Assembly: GCF_000024405.1 (NCBI RefSeq)
Contig: NC_013517.1
Location: 3,751,989 to 3,815,988 of the forward strand
Source of the DNA: Sebaldella termitidis ATCC 33386
GTDB taxonomy: Bacteria; Fusobacteriota; Fusobacteriia; Fusobacteriales; Leptotrichiaceae
Reading direction: 5' to 3'
DNA: 64,000 nt
Positions 16,380 to 24,964 of the stretch are shown here, in pieces. The notes beneath the pieces are model-generated. The model worked only from the letters and a program-made list of their open reading frames with translations. It was not told the DNA's origin and made no database searches. Position 1 is the stretch's first letter. The number at the start of each line of letters is the position of its first letter. The position numbers and the translations under genes are program-made.

Positions 16380-18518
16380 CTAAATTTCCGTATACTTTTT
16401 TATAAGGCAGAAAACAGCTTCACTGTCCCGGACATCCTCCAGTTCCTCCAAAAATCCTGTATTTTCCGAAAGCTTCAGTATATCTTCAAATGATCCTGAT
16501 AATTCTTCCTTTGAATGACAGGAAATAGCCAGTATATTTCTTACCATATACTTCCCCGGAAATTCCACAGGAAACTTTTTTCTTAAAAATGCAATACCTG
16601 TCTTGAATACATTATTTTGTTTCTCGGCATGCAAAAGTATAAATTCGTTTTTCAAAACCATGTAAACTCCGTTTTTATTGATATTTCCGATTATATTCTT
16701 TATATATCCCTCATTTATATAACCGTTTTTCAGCAAAATACCCCCTGCTGTATTAACAGTCTCAATCCAATCTGTCTTTTTATCCGACACCATTATATTC
16801 CCCAGTGTCAAAAAACTGCTGAGCCGCTCTTTAACTGCTGTTCCGTCATCTTCCCTGTCATCCAGAATTTTTCCGCCAAACCGGTTTATCAGTGAATCGC
16901 CAAGATTGTCCATATTTTGAAAATTTTCCGAACTGTTTAATATTTCCAGAATTTCTGTCAGCTTTATTCTTGACATTCTCTTGTTTACTCCTGTATTTCG
17001 AAGATTTTCCCTGTCGGAATCAGATAATACAACCCCTACTTTTATTATATTTATATTTTTTTTTATTATCCCTTCCTCTATATCTATGGTGGATATTATC
17101 AGATCTATATCAGAAAGATCATAATCAAATACTTTATAATAAGGTATCAAATCCGCTATTTCTATATTGTATTCAGCTGACAGCTGCTGAGACAAAAGAT
17201 TTGACGTGGCATATCCCGTACTGCATACGAGAAGTATCCTGTATATTTTTACCTGCTTTTCCTTTGCCCTCTCTATGGCAAGTTTGAAATGAACTGTAAA
17301 TAATGCAGTTTCTATGTTACTTATTTTACACCCTATATAGTTTTCCAGATCTGCCAGACTTTTTCCCACTATTTCCAAAAGCTCTTTTTCTGTATTAATT
17401 ATTTCTTCCAATACCAGCCCGGGAAAGAATATATTATTCTTTATTCTGTATATTGTGGGTTTTATATGATTTAGAAGTCCCTCAAAAAGAAGCTCGTCTT
17501 TTGTTATTTCTACTTCTGTATATTTATCTACTTCATTTATTATCTTTCTTACGAGTATTTCAGTTTCCACCCAGTTTTCATAAAATGAATAATCAAAATT
17601 ATAAGTATGGCTTCCCAAAAGATAATCCACTATTTTCAATACTTCATTTTTATGAATTGATATTTTGTATTTGCTTTCCAGCTCATTTATGGAATTGCTT
17701 ATGACTTCATATTCTTTAGTCATAAGAAGATATTCGTTAAGAACCGGCTTTTCCTCTGTGTGACTGCCTGCCTGCAGTCTTTTTACCAGTATCATGATAT
17801 ATAAGACCAGAACTTCATGTGCTTCGTTTGACACTATTCTGTCAAGACTTCCGCTCAAATTTTCCACATATTTATATAAATCTTCTGTATCAATATTTTT
17901 TCTGTAATCTGTCAGTATTTTTTTTATTTCAAATTTTAGAAAATCAGGAATAGCCTCTGTATTATTTCTGCTGTACCCTATGTTATAATCCACATAATAC
18001 TTCAGCTGTTTCTGCCGTATTTTTTCTTCATCTCCCGTTACTAAAAAGCCTCTCTTTTTATCAAACTGCAATGCCAGCTCCCTGTCTTTTATTTCCTCTC
18101 TCAAAATTTTCAGATCTTTTTTTATTGTAAGCTCACTGACACCCAGCTCAAAAGCTAATTTTTCCGTTGTAAGTTTTTCCTGTGTATTAAATAATATTCG
18201 TATTACAATAAATTCTGTCCGTTCTCTCTCAGAAAATTTATAATCCTTTACCTCCATATTTTTCAAAAAACTTTCAAGATTGAAGCCCTTTTGAAACCTC
18301 AGATATTTGTTATCCTCTATAATAGGCAGCTTATATTTTTTCAGATAATAATTCAGGTTTTTTATATCGTATCTTATGGTTTTAGGGATGGTGTACAGCT
18401 TTTCACTCAAAAATTTTACGTCGGTTTCCTTATATCCGTTTAATATATCCAGTATTTTTATATGTCTTTCATTTAGAATATTACTCACCTCCTTTTTTTC
18501 TGGTGTATTGACTAACAC
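16380..18518 (-). CDS. PRD-containing PTS-responsive transcriptional regulator (BglG/MtlR type)
   Basis: This regulator of about 700 residues has, in order, two N-terminal winged-helix segments (RHIKILDILNGYKETDVKFL; 'KLAFELGVSELTIKKDLKIL' near 120), two PRDs (about 190-400), a EIIB-like domain with Cys in LLVCSTGYATS (near 430), and a EIIA-like C-terminal domain (about 565-712). Phosphorylation of these domains by PTS proteins should set its activity; it is the likely activator of the downstream operon. The start is odd. The only GTGs (18518, 18488) lack a usable Shine-Dalgarno, whereas AAAGGAGGTGAG stands eight bases before an in-frame ATT at 18479, where homologues begin. The true 5' end is probably 18479. 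Confidence 0.9.
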   Translation of the reverse strand: MLVNTPEKKEVSNILNERHIKILDILNGYKETDVKFLSEKLYTIPKTIRYDIKNLNYYLKKYKLPIIEDNKYLRFQKGFNLESFLKNMEVKDYKFSERERTEFIVIRILFNTQEKLTTEKLAFELGVSELTIKKDLKILREEIKDRELALQFDKKRGFLVTGDEEKIRQKQLKYYVDYNIGYSRNNTEAIPDFLKFEIKKILTDYRKNIDTEDLYKYVENLSGSLDRIVSNEAHEVLVLYIMILVKRLQAGSHTEEKPVLNEYLLMTKEYEVISNSINELESKYKISIHKNEVLKIVDYLLGSHTYNFDYSFYENWVETEILVRKIINEVDKYTEVEITKDELLFEGLLNHIKPTIYRIKNNIFFPGLVLEEIINTEKELLEIVGKSLADLENYIGCKISNIETALFTVHFKLAIERAKEKQVKIYRILLVCSTGYATSNLLSQQLSAEYNIEIADLIPYYKVFDYDLSDIDLIISTIDIEEGIIKKNINIIKVGVVLSDSDRENLRNTGVNKRMSRIKLTEILEILNSSENFQNMDNLGDSLINRFGGKILDDREDDGTAVKERLSSFLTLGNIMVSDKKTDWIETVNTAGGILLKNGYINEGYIKNIIGNINKNGVYMVLKNEFILLHAEKQNNVFKTGIAFLRKKFPVEFPGKYMVRNILAISCHSKEELSGSFEDILKLSENTGFLEELEDVRDSEAVFCLIKKYTEI

Positions 18519-18735
18519 TATATATTTACCATGGAAATTTTTATTTACAAGTAAAGTAAAGTCTGAAAAAACGGTAAAATTTTATCCTCTAAAAAAAACT
18601 TCCTCTGTTTTTAATTAAGAAACAATATTTCCAGGAAATTCCACAGAGTAATTTATTATTTGTTTTTATTAAAATTTGAAAAGTACTGAATTTCATTGTA
18701 TAATAAAAAATAAAAATTCATATTGGAGGAAATTA

Positions 18736-20097
18736 GTGGCAGAAAAGAAAAAAAGAATGTCTCCATATTCTGTTTTGATACTTTCATTTCTTTTGATTAT
18801 TATTATAGGTACTACATTACTCAGTCTTCCTGTATCGAGTTTTCCCGGCAAAAAGCTTTCTATGGTAGATGCCCTGTTTATAGCCACTTCGGCAGTAACT
18901 GTAACCGGTCTTGTTATTACAGACATAAATTATACATTTACTTTATTCGGAAAAACTGTTTTGATTATACTTGTCCAGCTTGGCGGCTTGGGAGTAATGA
19001 CCTTTTCGTCTGTAATAGTATTGCTTCTTACACGTAAAATAGACTATACAGCTAAAAAAATTATACAAAAGGATCTTAATTACAACACTCTTTTTAATAT
19101 ACAGGCATATATAAAAAATCTTATAAAAATCGTATTTTTAATAGAATTCATCGGTGCATTCTGTTTATTTTTTGTTTTCATAAAAAAATTCAGCTTTCTA
19201 AAAGCTGTTTATTATGCGGCATTTCATTCGATATCTGCATTTTGTAATACAGGATTTTCTCTGTTTCCGGACAGTCTCAGCGCATACAGAACAAATGTCC
19301 CCGTGAATCTGATCATCCCTCTTTTAATAACTTTGGGAAGTCTCGGTTTTACTACGCTAAACAGCATTTATATATCACTTTTTCCAAAATTCAGAAGTGA
19401 TAATAAAAGAATGCATTTTACTCTTACTGCCAGACTGTCTGTTATAGTATCGCTTATTTTGATTATTTCAGGAACTGTCCTGACGCTTTTAATTGAAATG
19501 TCAAATCCTGAAACTTTGAAAAATTTTGTTTTTCATGATAAACTGCTGCTTTCCTTTTTCCAGAGCGTAAGTATACGGACAGCAGGTTTTCAGACACTAA
19601 ATCTGATTCATATGAAAAATTCCACTCTTATACTTTATATGATACTTATGTTTATAGGAGCCTCTCCGGGCTCTACCGGCGGCGGAATAAAAACAACTAC
19701 TATTGCTGTAATTACGCTAGGTGTATTTACTACACTATCACATAGAAAAAATATTGAATTTCACAAAAGAGAAATAAGCTGGAGGATTTTTAATAAAGCA
19801 ATTGCCTTGGTTTTTATATCAGTAATGTATATTTTCTTTACCGTTTTTATTTTGAGTTATATAGAAAAGGAGCAAAAGTTTATACTTTTACTTTTTGAAG
19901 TGATCTCAGCCTTCGGTACTGCAGGTTTATCACTGGACATAACACCTGTCCTCAGTTCTTTTTCCAAAATATTAATTTCCCTTACTATGTTTCTTGGAAG
20001 GGTTGGTCCGCTTACAGTAGCTATGGCGCTGACCATGAAGCGGAGAAAAAAAGGCCGATACAGTTATCCTGTTGATAAAATCCAAATCGGATGCTGA
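18736..20097 (+). CDS. trkH: TrkH-family potassium uptake protein
   Basis: This 453-residue membrane protein contains the four pore-loop repeats of TrkH/KtrB channels. The selectivity-filter segments are SAVTVTGLVITD, FCNTGFSLFPDS, IRTAGFQTLN and FGTAGLSLDI, each with its central glycine. I place the start at the GTG at 18736, which follows GGAGG by six bases; an upstream ATG at 18676 would add an unsupported 20-residue tail. The length is nearer KtrB than TrkH. No TrkA/KtrA regulatory subunit is adjacent, so that partner must be encoded elsewhere. It should import potassium across the inner membrane. Confidence 0.92.
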   Translation: MAEKKKRMSPYSVLILSFLLIIIIGTTLLSLPVSSFPGKKLSMVDALFIATSAVTVTGLVITDINYTFTLFGKTVLIILVQLGGLGVMTFSSVIVLLLTRKIDYTAKKIIQKDLNYNTLFNIQAYIKNLIKIVFLIEFIGAFCLFFVFIKKFSFLKAVYYAAFHSISAFCNTGFSLFPDSLSAYRTNVPVNLIIPLLITLGSLGFTTLNSIYISLFPKFRSDNKRMHFTLTARLSVIVSLILIISGTVLTLLIEMSNPETLKNFVFHDKLLLSFFQSVSIRTAGFQTLNLIHMKNSTLILYMILMFIGASPGSTGGGIKTTTIAVITLGVFTTLSHRKNIEFHKREISWRIFNKAIALVFISVMYIFFTVFILSYIEKEQKFILLLFEVISAFGTAGLSLDITPVLSSFSKILISLTMFLGRVGPLTVAMALTMKRRKKGRYSYPVDKIQIGC

Positions 20098-20102
20098 TTT
20101 TG

Positions 20103-20184
20103 AAAAGGAGCTGAAATAAAATAGTATTTTCCCGGATTTTACACCTAAAACCGGATAATTGCTATTTTATATTCAGCTCCTTTT
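20103..20184. terminator. Composite bidirectional terminator
   Basis: The outer arms 20103-20124 and 20162-20184 (AAAAGGAGCTGAA... / ...TTCAGCTCCTTTT) form a long stem with one small bulge. Nested inside is a second hairpin, 20132-20154 (CCGGATTTTA...TAAAACCGG). It lies between convergent trkH and the methyltransferase gene, with T runs on both strands, so it can serve both. Confidence 0.85.
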
Positions 20185-20197
20185 TTATTTACATTTT

Positions 20198-20932
20198 TTA
20201 TAATTCATTATTTCTGTTTTTTTTAAAAACAAATATACTTTGCAGTGATTTATTATTCCACTCTTCTTTTTTGAAAGAAGAATATACATTTTCCAACGCA
20301 AAGCCTTCTTTTTCTGCCAGAAATACGAGCTCATCCTTTGTAAGCGAGTAAAGCTCCTGATGAGATTCTATCTCTTTGTCAGCAGTTTTAAGAATTGTAT
20401 GAAAATCTATTATTCTGCTGTTTCCGTATCTGTGATAATTTCTTATAAATTCTGTGTCTTCATTTTTTATAGTAGGGAGAAAGTTTATATCATCATTAAG
20501 TATTCTGTCATAATTAATGATCTGTATAACCAGCCTGCCTCCGTCTTCCATGACTAAATTTAATTCTGTCAGTGCTTTTTTTATTTTATCCGGAGAAGTA
20601 AGATGTACAAGAGAATTCCCTATGCAGAATACTCCGTCAAACTTATCCCTTTTGAATACACTGCTTAGTTCCAGCATATCTCCGTATACGAATTTTATGT
20701 TATTCTTCTGGTCATATTTTTTCTCTGCTTCTTCAAGCATACCTTTATCCAAATCCACACCTGTTACACTTCTGTCCGGTGTAAGCAGGGAATCTGAATA
20801 TTTTCCGTCTCCGCATGCCAGATCAAGTATTTTCTTTTTCCCGTCTAATTCTTCCTCAAGAAATTCCACAGCAGCAGGATTCAGAGGAAATATTTTTTCA
20901 TAATAAATGCTTATATCCTTATAAAAGAGCAT
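20198..20932 (-). CDS. Class I SAM-dependent methyltransferase
   Basis: This 244-residue protein has a methyltransferase fold. Motif I is KILDLACGDGKYSDSLL near residue 35, an acidic residue ends strand 2 (TGVDLDKGMLEEA), and 'DGVFCIGNSLVHLTS' is the family's motif IV region. It should transfer a methyl group from S-adenosylmethionine, but the acceptor cannot be inferred. Its size and form resemble small-molecule or putative ubiquinone/glycine-sarcosine-type methyltransferases. GGAGG precedes the ATG. It stands alone, convergent with trkH. Confidence 0.85.
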   Translation of the reverse strand: MLFYKDISIYYEKIFPLNPAAVEFLEEELDGKKKILDLACGDGKYSDSLLTPDRSVTGVDLDKGMLEEAEKKYDQKNNIKFVYGDMLELSSVFKRDKFDGVFCIGNSLVHLTSPDKIKKALTELNLVMEDGGRLVIQIINYDRILNDDINFLPTIKNEDTEFIRNYHRYGNSRIIDFHTILKTADKEIESHQELYSLTKDELVFLAEKEGFALENVYSSFKKEEWNNKSLQSIFVFKKNRNNEL

Positions 20933-21004
20933 TTATCCACCTCCTGACTCAAAATATATACGTAAAATGATCATTTCAAACATTCTTTAAATATGCACTG
21001 CTTT

Positions 21005-22486
21005 TTAATTACAAAGTACATAAAGCTTTCCGTATTTCTCTCTCAGATAGTTTATATAGTAGTTAGGATTAAATTTTTCTTTTGTGGTATCCATTATTAT
21101 TTCTTCCGGATTTTTATATTTTCCGTACTGATGAATATTTTCTCTCAGATAAGTATTTATTTTTTCAAAGCTTCCACTTTTCAGTTCTTTTTCTACATCG
21201 AATTCAGCACACATTGCATGATAAAACTGACTTGCATAAGCACTGCCGAGAGCATAAGACGAGAAGTACCCGAATGACCCTCCTGACCAGTGAACATCCT
21301 GTAATATTCCCTCTCTAAAAGTCTCAGGTCTTATTCCCAAATATTCCTCATATTTGTCAGCCCATTTTTTAGGAAGCTCGTTTATATCCACATCTGTTTC
21401 AAAAATTTCTTTTTCCAGTTCATAACGAATTAGTACATGTATCGGATAAGTAAGCTCGTCTGCTTCTATTCTTATCAAAGAAGACTTAGAGTCATTTACT
21501 ATTCTGTAAAACTTTTCAAGTGATATATCCCCGAGCTCCTCGGGAAATTTTTCCTGCAGCTTGGGATAAACAGGAATCCAGAAATTCAGATTTCTTCCGA
21601 ACATATTTTCATACATTCTTGACTGTGATTCATGTACACCCATTGAAGTCCCTTCACCCAAAATTGTTTTGGAAATTTCATCCTTTATATTCTGCTCATA
21701 TATAGCATGTCCTCCCTCATGTATTGTAGAGAATACCGCACTCAAGGGATCACTTTCATAATAATGCGTAGTTATTCTTACATCTTTATTGTCAAAATTC
21801 AATGTAAAAGGATGCTCACTCTCTTTTATTACCCCTTTTGAAAAATCAAATCCTATATATTCAGCAAGAAATTTTGAAAATTCCTTTTGCTTATCTGTAT
21901 TAAATACGCCTTTTAACTTATTGTCTCCTTTATTCAGGGTATTTATTTTTTTTATCAAAGGTATTAATTCCTGTTTTATTTTTTTGAAAAATTCATCTGT
22001 TTTTTCCACTGTCATTCCTTCTTCATAGTCATCAAGAAGTGTATTATAAGGATGATCCTTGTATCCTCTGTATTTTATAAATTTTTTGTTAAAATTTATT
22101 ATTTTCTCTAGATACGGCTTAAATATCTCAAAATCATCAGCATTTTTAGCTTCCTCCCATTTTGAGGTAGCCTCTACCGTAAGCTGTGAATATTCTACAT
22201 ACTCCTCTTTTGGTATTTTTTCCAGCTTTTCAAAATCTTTCCTAAGAGTTTCTATTACCTTTTTATCAAGATCTGACAAAGATTCTGTTTCTATATTATA
22301 AAGCATATCCTTAAAATCATCATTTATTATCAAACTGTAGCTTTCAGCACTCAAAAAACCCATAGTTGCTGCTATTTTTTCTAATGCCATTTTTGGTGCT
22401 TCTGTTTCCAGATCCCAGTGAAGCAGTGCTATTGCATGGTCAAACGCCTTTTTTTTCTCTAATATTTCAAAAATCTTATCTTTCAT
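21005..22486 (-). CDS. M32-family metallocarboxypeptidase (Taq type)
   Basis: This protein of about 493 residues matches the length of thermostable carboxypeptidase Taq. The zinc site HEGGH (HExxH, about residues 256-260) is in STIHEGGHAIYEQ, followed by 'GTSMGVHESQSRMYEN' with the third ligand region and 'DELTYPIHVLIRYELEK'. It removes residues from peptide C-termini in the cytoplasm. I place the start at the ATG at 22486, which has GGAGG five bases upstream; the upstream ATG at 22498 overlaps that site. No neighbour suggests a special role. Confidence 0.95.
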   Translation of the reverse strand: MKDKIFEILEKKKAFDHAIALLHWDLETEAPKMALEKIAATMGFLSAESYSLIINDDFKDMLYNIETESLSDLDKKVIETLRKDFEKLEKIPKEEYVEYSQLTVEATSKWEEAKNADDFEIFKPYLEKIINFNKKFIKYRGYKDHPYNTLLDDYEEGMTVEKTDEFFKKIKQELIPLIKKINTLNKGDNKLKGVFNTDKQKEFSKFLAEYIGFDFSKGVIKESEHPFTLNFDNKDVRITTHYYESDPLSAVFSTIHEGGHAIYEQNIKDEISKTILGEGTSMGVHESQSRMYENMFGRNLNFWIPVYPKLQEKFPEELGDISLEKFYRIVNDSKSSLIRIEADELTYPIHVLIRYELEKEIFETDVDINELPKKWADKYEEYLGIRPETFREGILQDVHWSGGSFGYFSSYALGSAYASQFYHAMCAEFDVEKELKSGSFEKINTYLRENIHQYGKYKNPEEIIMDTTKEKFNPNYYINYLREKYGKLYVLCN

Positions 22487-22617
22487 GCTGACCTCCATAT
22501 ATTTATTGTTTAATTTTTTATCTCCTGTTGTTATAGTATACCAATATTATTTTAATAAGTACAGTATTTATATTCTCAGGTAAAACATCGGTCAGCCCTT
22601 GAATTTACTGACAAAAA

Positions 22618-22641
22618 AAGAGAAGCTGTTCAGCTTCTCTT
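22618..22641 (-). terminator. Terminator of the toxin/immunity operon
   Basis: Arms 22618-22628 (AAGAGAAGCTG) and 22631-22641 form a perfect 11-bp stem with a two-base loop. On the minus strand it is followed by a T run (A run 22613-22619). It lies 75 bases after the small gene ending at 22716. Confidence 0.85.
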
Positions 22642-22715
22642 ATCATTTCTGGAATAAAAAGATTGTTTTTATCTGCTTGCATTGCCCCATTTGTGACCAA
22701 AGTTTTTTGATCATT

Positions 22716-22997
22716 CTATTCACTTAAATCCTCTTTAAAAATAAAAAATACAGTATCTTTTATTTCAGATTTATTCATAATTTCTTTTATAACCAAACTG
22801 ATACTAGTTTTACCATTTGGAAGAGGCTTGACAGGCCTAACAAAAATAGCTTTAGCAATAACTATATTATTAGAATCTAATAAATAAATCATTTGATCCA
22901 TTTCTTTATCTTTTATTTTTTGAAAAACTTCTTCATTAATAATAATTCTCCATTCCTTAAAAACATTAAATATTCCTTCTATGTTTAAAATACTCAT
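22716..22997 (-). CDS. Small protein, probable immunity partner of the PAAR-like toxin
   Basis: This 93-residue acidic protein has no signal peptide and no family I recognise. Its gene begins 11 bases after the stop of the DUF4280 toxin-like gene, on the same strand and before a shared terminator, which is the usual position of a cognate immunity gene. The predicted pattern is alternating helix and strand ('IIINEEVFQKIKDKEMDQMIYLL', 'KTSISLVIKEI', 'DTVFFIFKED'). A cytoplasmic location fits neutralising a toxin that enters the cell. The function is inferred from context only. Confidence 0.55.
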   Translation of the reverse strand: MSILNIEGIFNVFKEWRIIINEEVFQKIKDKEMDQMIYLLDSNNIVIAKAIFVRPVKPLPNGKTSISLVIKEIMNKSEIKDTVFFIFKEDLSE

Positions 22998-23008
22998 TTT
23001 ATCACATC

Positions 23009-24568
23009 CTATTCTATTAATTTTACGCTATTCCAATAATCTAATTCCCCTTTTAAAACTTTTATTTCTATCTCGTCAAATCCAATCATTTGCCTATGCC
23101 TATACATAAAATCTCTTACATGCCGTTCTACTTTAATTTCATAGGTTCTGTTAACGTCAAAGCTTGGTTTGAGGGGAATCTTATTCCCTTTTGCATGTTT
23201 TACTTGGGTTCCATGTAAAAATTCTTCTACTACAGTTAATCTGGACGGATTCTCTCTAAGTAAAATATCAGTATTAAACTCACCACCAGCTAAACCATCT
23301 GCATTTGACATTTCTAAATACAGAAGATCATCTGTTCCTGGCTTAGCATATACAACATCTCTTCTAGAACTTACTTTATCCAACAACTCTTTTGAAGCCC
23401 GTTCAGTATTTTTTACTTGTGATGATTTTAAAGAATTTTCATATTTTTTAGTAATTTCATCATCAAGTTGTGTTAATTCATTTTTTATTTTTCCAGTTTT
23501 TACCTTCCCGCCTTTTAAACTTTTATGAATTGCATATATCTGCTGTCCTAATTCAATTCCTGACTGAAATTTAGTTAGCGCCATATTTTTTCTAGTATGT
23601 AATAAATATGCTGCTTTTCCATCAGGTGTAAGTGATTCAACTATTTTTTGAACTTCATCTTGTGAAAAATAAGTATATCCTGCAAGATTTGCAGCAATCT
23701 CCGGGTCACCACCCAAAAGTCCCGGTAACATTTTTTTATTTTGCGAATCCATCCCCTTACTATAAAGTTCTCCTATTCCTTCACGGCTTGTTCCTCTTCT
23801 AAAAAGCTCTCTTATTCCAAATTCTGGTGGAGTCGTATTCGGTTTAACTTCGCTTCTTAAATATGCTTCAAGCATTTGCTCACTTAATCCTGTCTGCATT
23901 TGCATATAAGTATTATTTAAATTTAATTCCCTTGCTTTCCTCTGACTATGCTGATAATCTCTTTTTTTTATCCTGTCAAGCTCTTCCATTCTTTCCCTAG
24001 CTTCTCCACTTGGATATCCATAATTTATATTATTTTGCATATAAGGATTATTAATATTATTTCTTATTTTTTCTGCTTCGCTATTATAAAAACTTTCCGC
24101 AAACTCATCAAAAACTGTTTCTAGCTGCTGTATCATTCCTTCCTGTAAAAAATCAAAACTCTTTTCTAATGCTTCTAATGTCTCGGAAGTTTCTCCAAAA
24201 ATTTCTGTCATTGCAATTGCATTATCAATTTGTTTACTATCAAATATCGTGATTTTCCCACCATAAGGACAGAAACAATAGCTATCCTCAAGTAATGCTT
24301 CAGCATTACCTAAAATAACCTTTGAATATGTCTCAAACCAGATGAGAAACTGCCCGTATAAATCTGTTTCCATTTTACAAGAACCCGTTACACTACAATT
24401 ACCAAAAGATTTTATATGTTCTCCTGCCACATTATCTGTTTGGTTTGCTACACTATACCCTTGAAACTGGATTGTTTTTTCTGATACTTGAAATTTACTT
24501 ATTGATCGGCCTTTATCACAGGTTAATTCAGTTCCCTTTATCAGAAAATCTTTATTTTCCCTACTTAT
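23009..24568 (-). CDS. PAAR-like (DUF4280) protein with C-terminal toxin-like domain
   Basis: Read from codon 24568 the protein is about 519 residues. Residues 1-110 form a DUF4280 PAAR-like domain with its cysteines: FLIKGTELTCDKG, then SFGNC, then SYCFCPYGGKITI. A linker rich in N, Q and charged residues follows. The last 120 residues look like a polymorphic-toxin domain, with EEFLHGTQ (His406 counting from GTG 24430) and a later E-x-x-x-E-R-H cluster that could bind metal; this is inference. PAAR-like proteins tip contractile injection systems and carry effectors. The first standard start, GTG at 24430, would cut the DUF4280 domain in half. The only start fitting homology and the GGGGGAG site (24580-24574) is ATA at 24568. 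Confidence 0.7.
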   Translation of the reverse strand: MSRENKDFLIKGTELTCDKGRSISKFQVSEKTIQFQGYSVANQTDNVAGEHIKSFGNCSVTGSCKMETDLYGQFLIWFETYSKVILGNAEALLEDSYCFCPYGGKITIFDSKQIDNAIAMTEIFGETSETLEALEKSFDFLQEGMIQQLETVFDEFAESFYNSEAEKIRNNINNPYMQNNINYGYPSGEARERMEELDRIKKRDYQHSQRKARELNLNNTYMQMQTGLSEQMLEAYLRSEVKPNTTPPEFGIRELFRRGTSREGIGELYSKGMDSQNKKMLPGLLGGDPEIAANLAGYTYFSQDEVQKIVESLTPDGKAAYLLHTRKNMALTKFQSGIELGQQIYAIHKSLKGGKVKTGKIKNELTQLDDEITKKYENSLKSSQVKNTERASKELLDKVSSRRDVVYAKPGTDDLLYLEMSNADGLAGGEFNTDILLRENPSRLTVVEEFLHGTQVKHAKGNKIPLKPSFDVNRTYEIKVERHVRDFMYRHRQMIGFDEIEIKVLKGELDYWNSVKLIE

Positions 24569-24924
24569 CTTAACTCCCCCTTTCTTATTACAACTTTAGA
24601 AAGTTTAACATATTTTTAAAACAAAGTATATACCTTATTCTATAATTTGAGTTAAAAAAGAGAAGGAGATAGAGAAAGGCAGCAAAAAAGAAAATACAGA
24701 TATTTTGGAGCATATAATAAGAAAAATATTCAAAGACATTAGAAATAATTATGGTCTCCAACATGCTGTTCCTAATGGTGAAACTGCTAATACTATTAAT
24801 GGTAAAAACATTAACGCTGAAATACAATAAAGTTTTTCATTTTCTCTCCTTTTATTTTTTACATATTCTACTATATATTTTTTTAAATAAAGTATTTTTT
24901 CAATATTATTTTTATATTCTATTA
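24569..24924. other. Gene-poor AT-rich spacer
   Basis: About 350 bases lie between the PAAR-like gene and the DUF502 terminator. A minus-strand stretch around 24775-24850 starts with a good Shine-Dalgarno and ATG (at 24850) but stops after nine codons. Another frame there reads a short hydrophobic peptide (CISALMFLPLIVLAVSPLG). It may be a decayed small membrane or lipoprotein gene. I call nothing firm here. Confidence 0.4.
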
Positions 24925-24959
24925 AAAAATGACCTGTATTTTTAATAAAGGTCATTTTT
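24925..24959 (-). terminator. Terminator of the DUF502 gene
   Basis: Arms AAAAATGACCT (24925-24935) and AGGTCATTTTT (24949-24959) form a perfect 11-bp stem. It begins five bases after the stop of the gene ending at 24965. Confidence 0.85.
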
Positions 24960-24964
24960 CCATA

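Noticed and set aside
24749-24955. 68-codon minus-strand open frame ending CISALMFLPLIVLAVSPLGTACWRP
   Set aside because: Its start lies in the DUF502 terminator hairpin and it has no Shine-Dalgarno of its own. It is kept only as a possible relic in the spacer entry.
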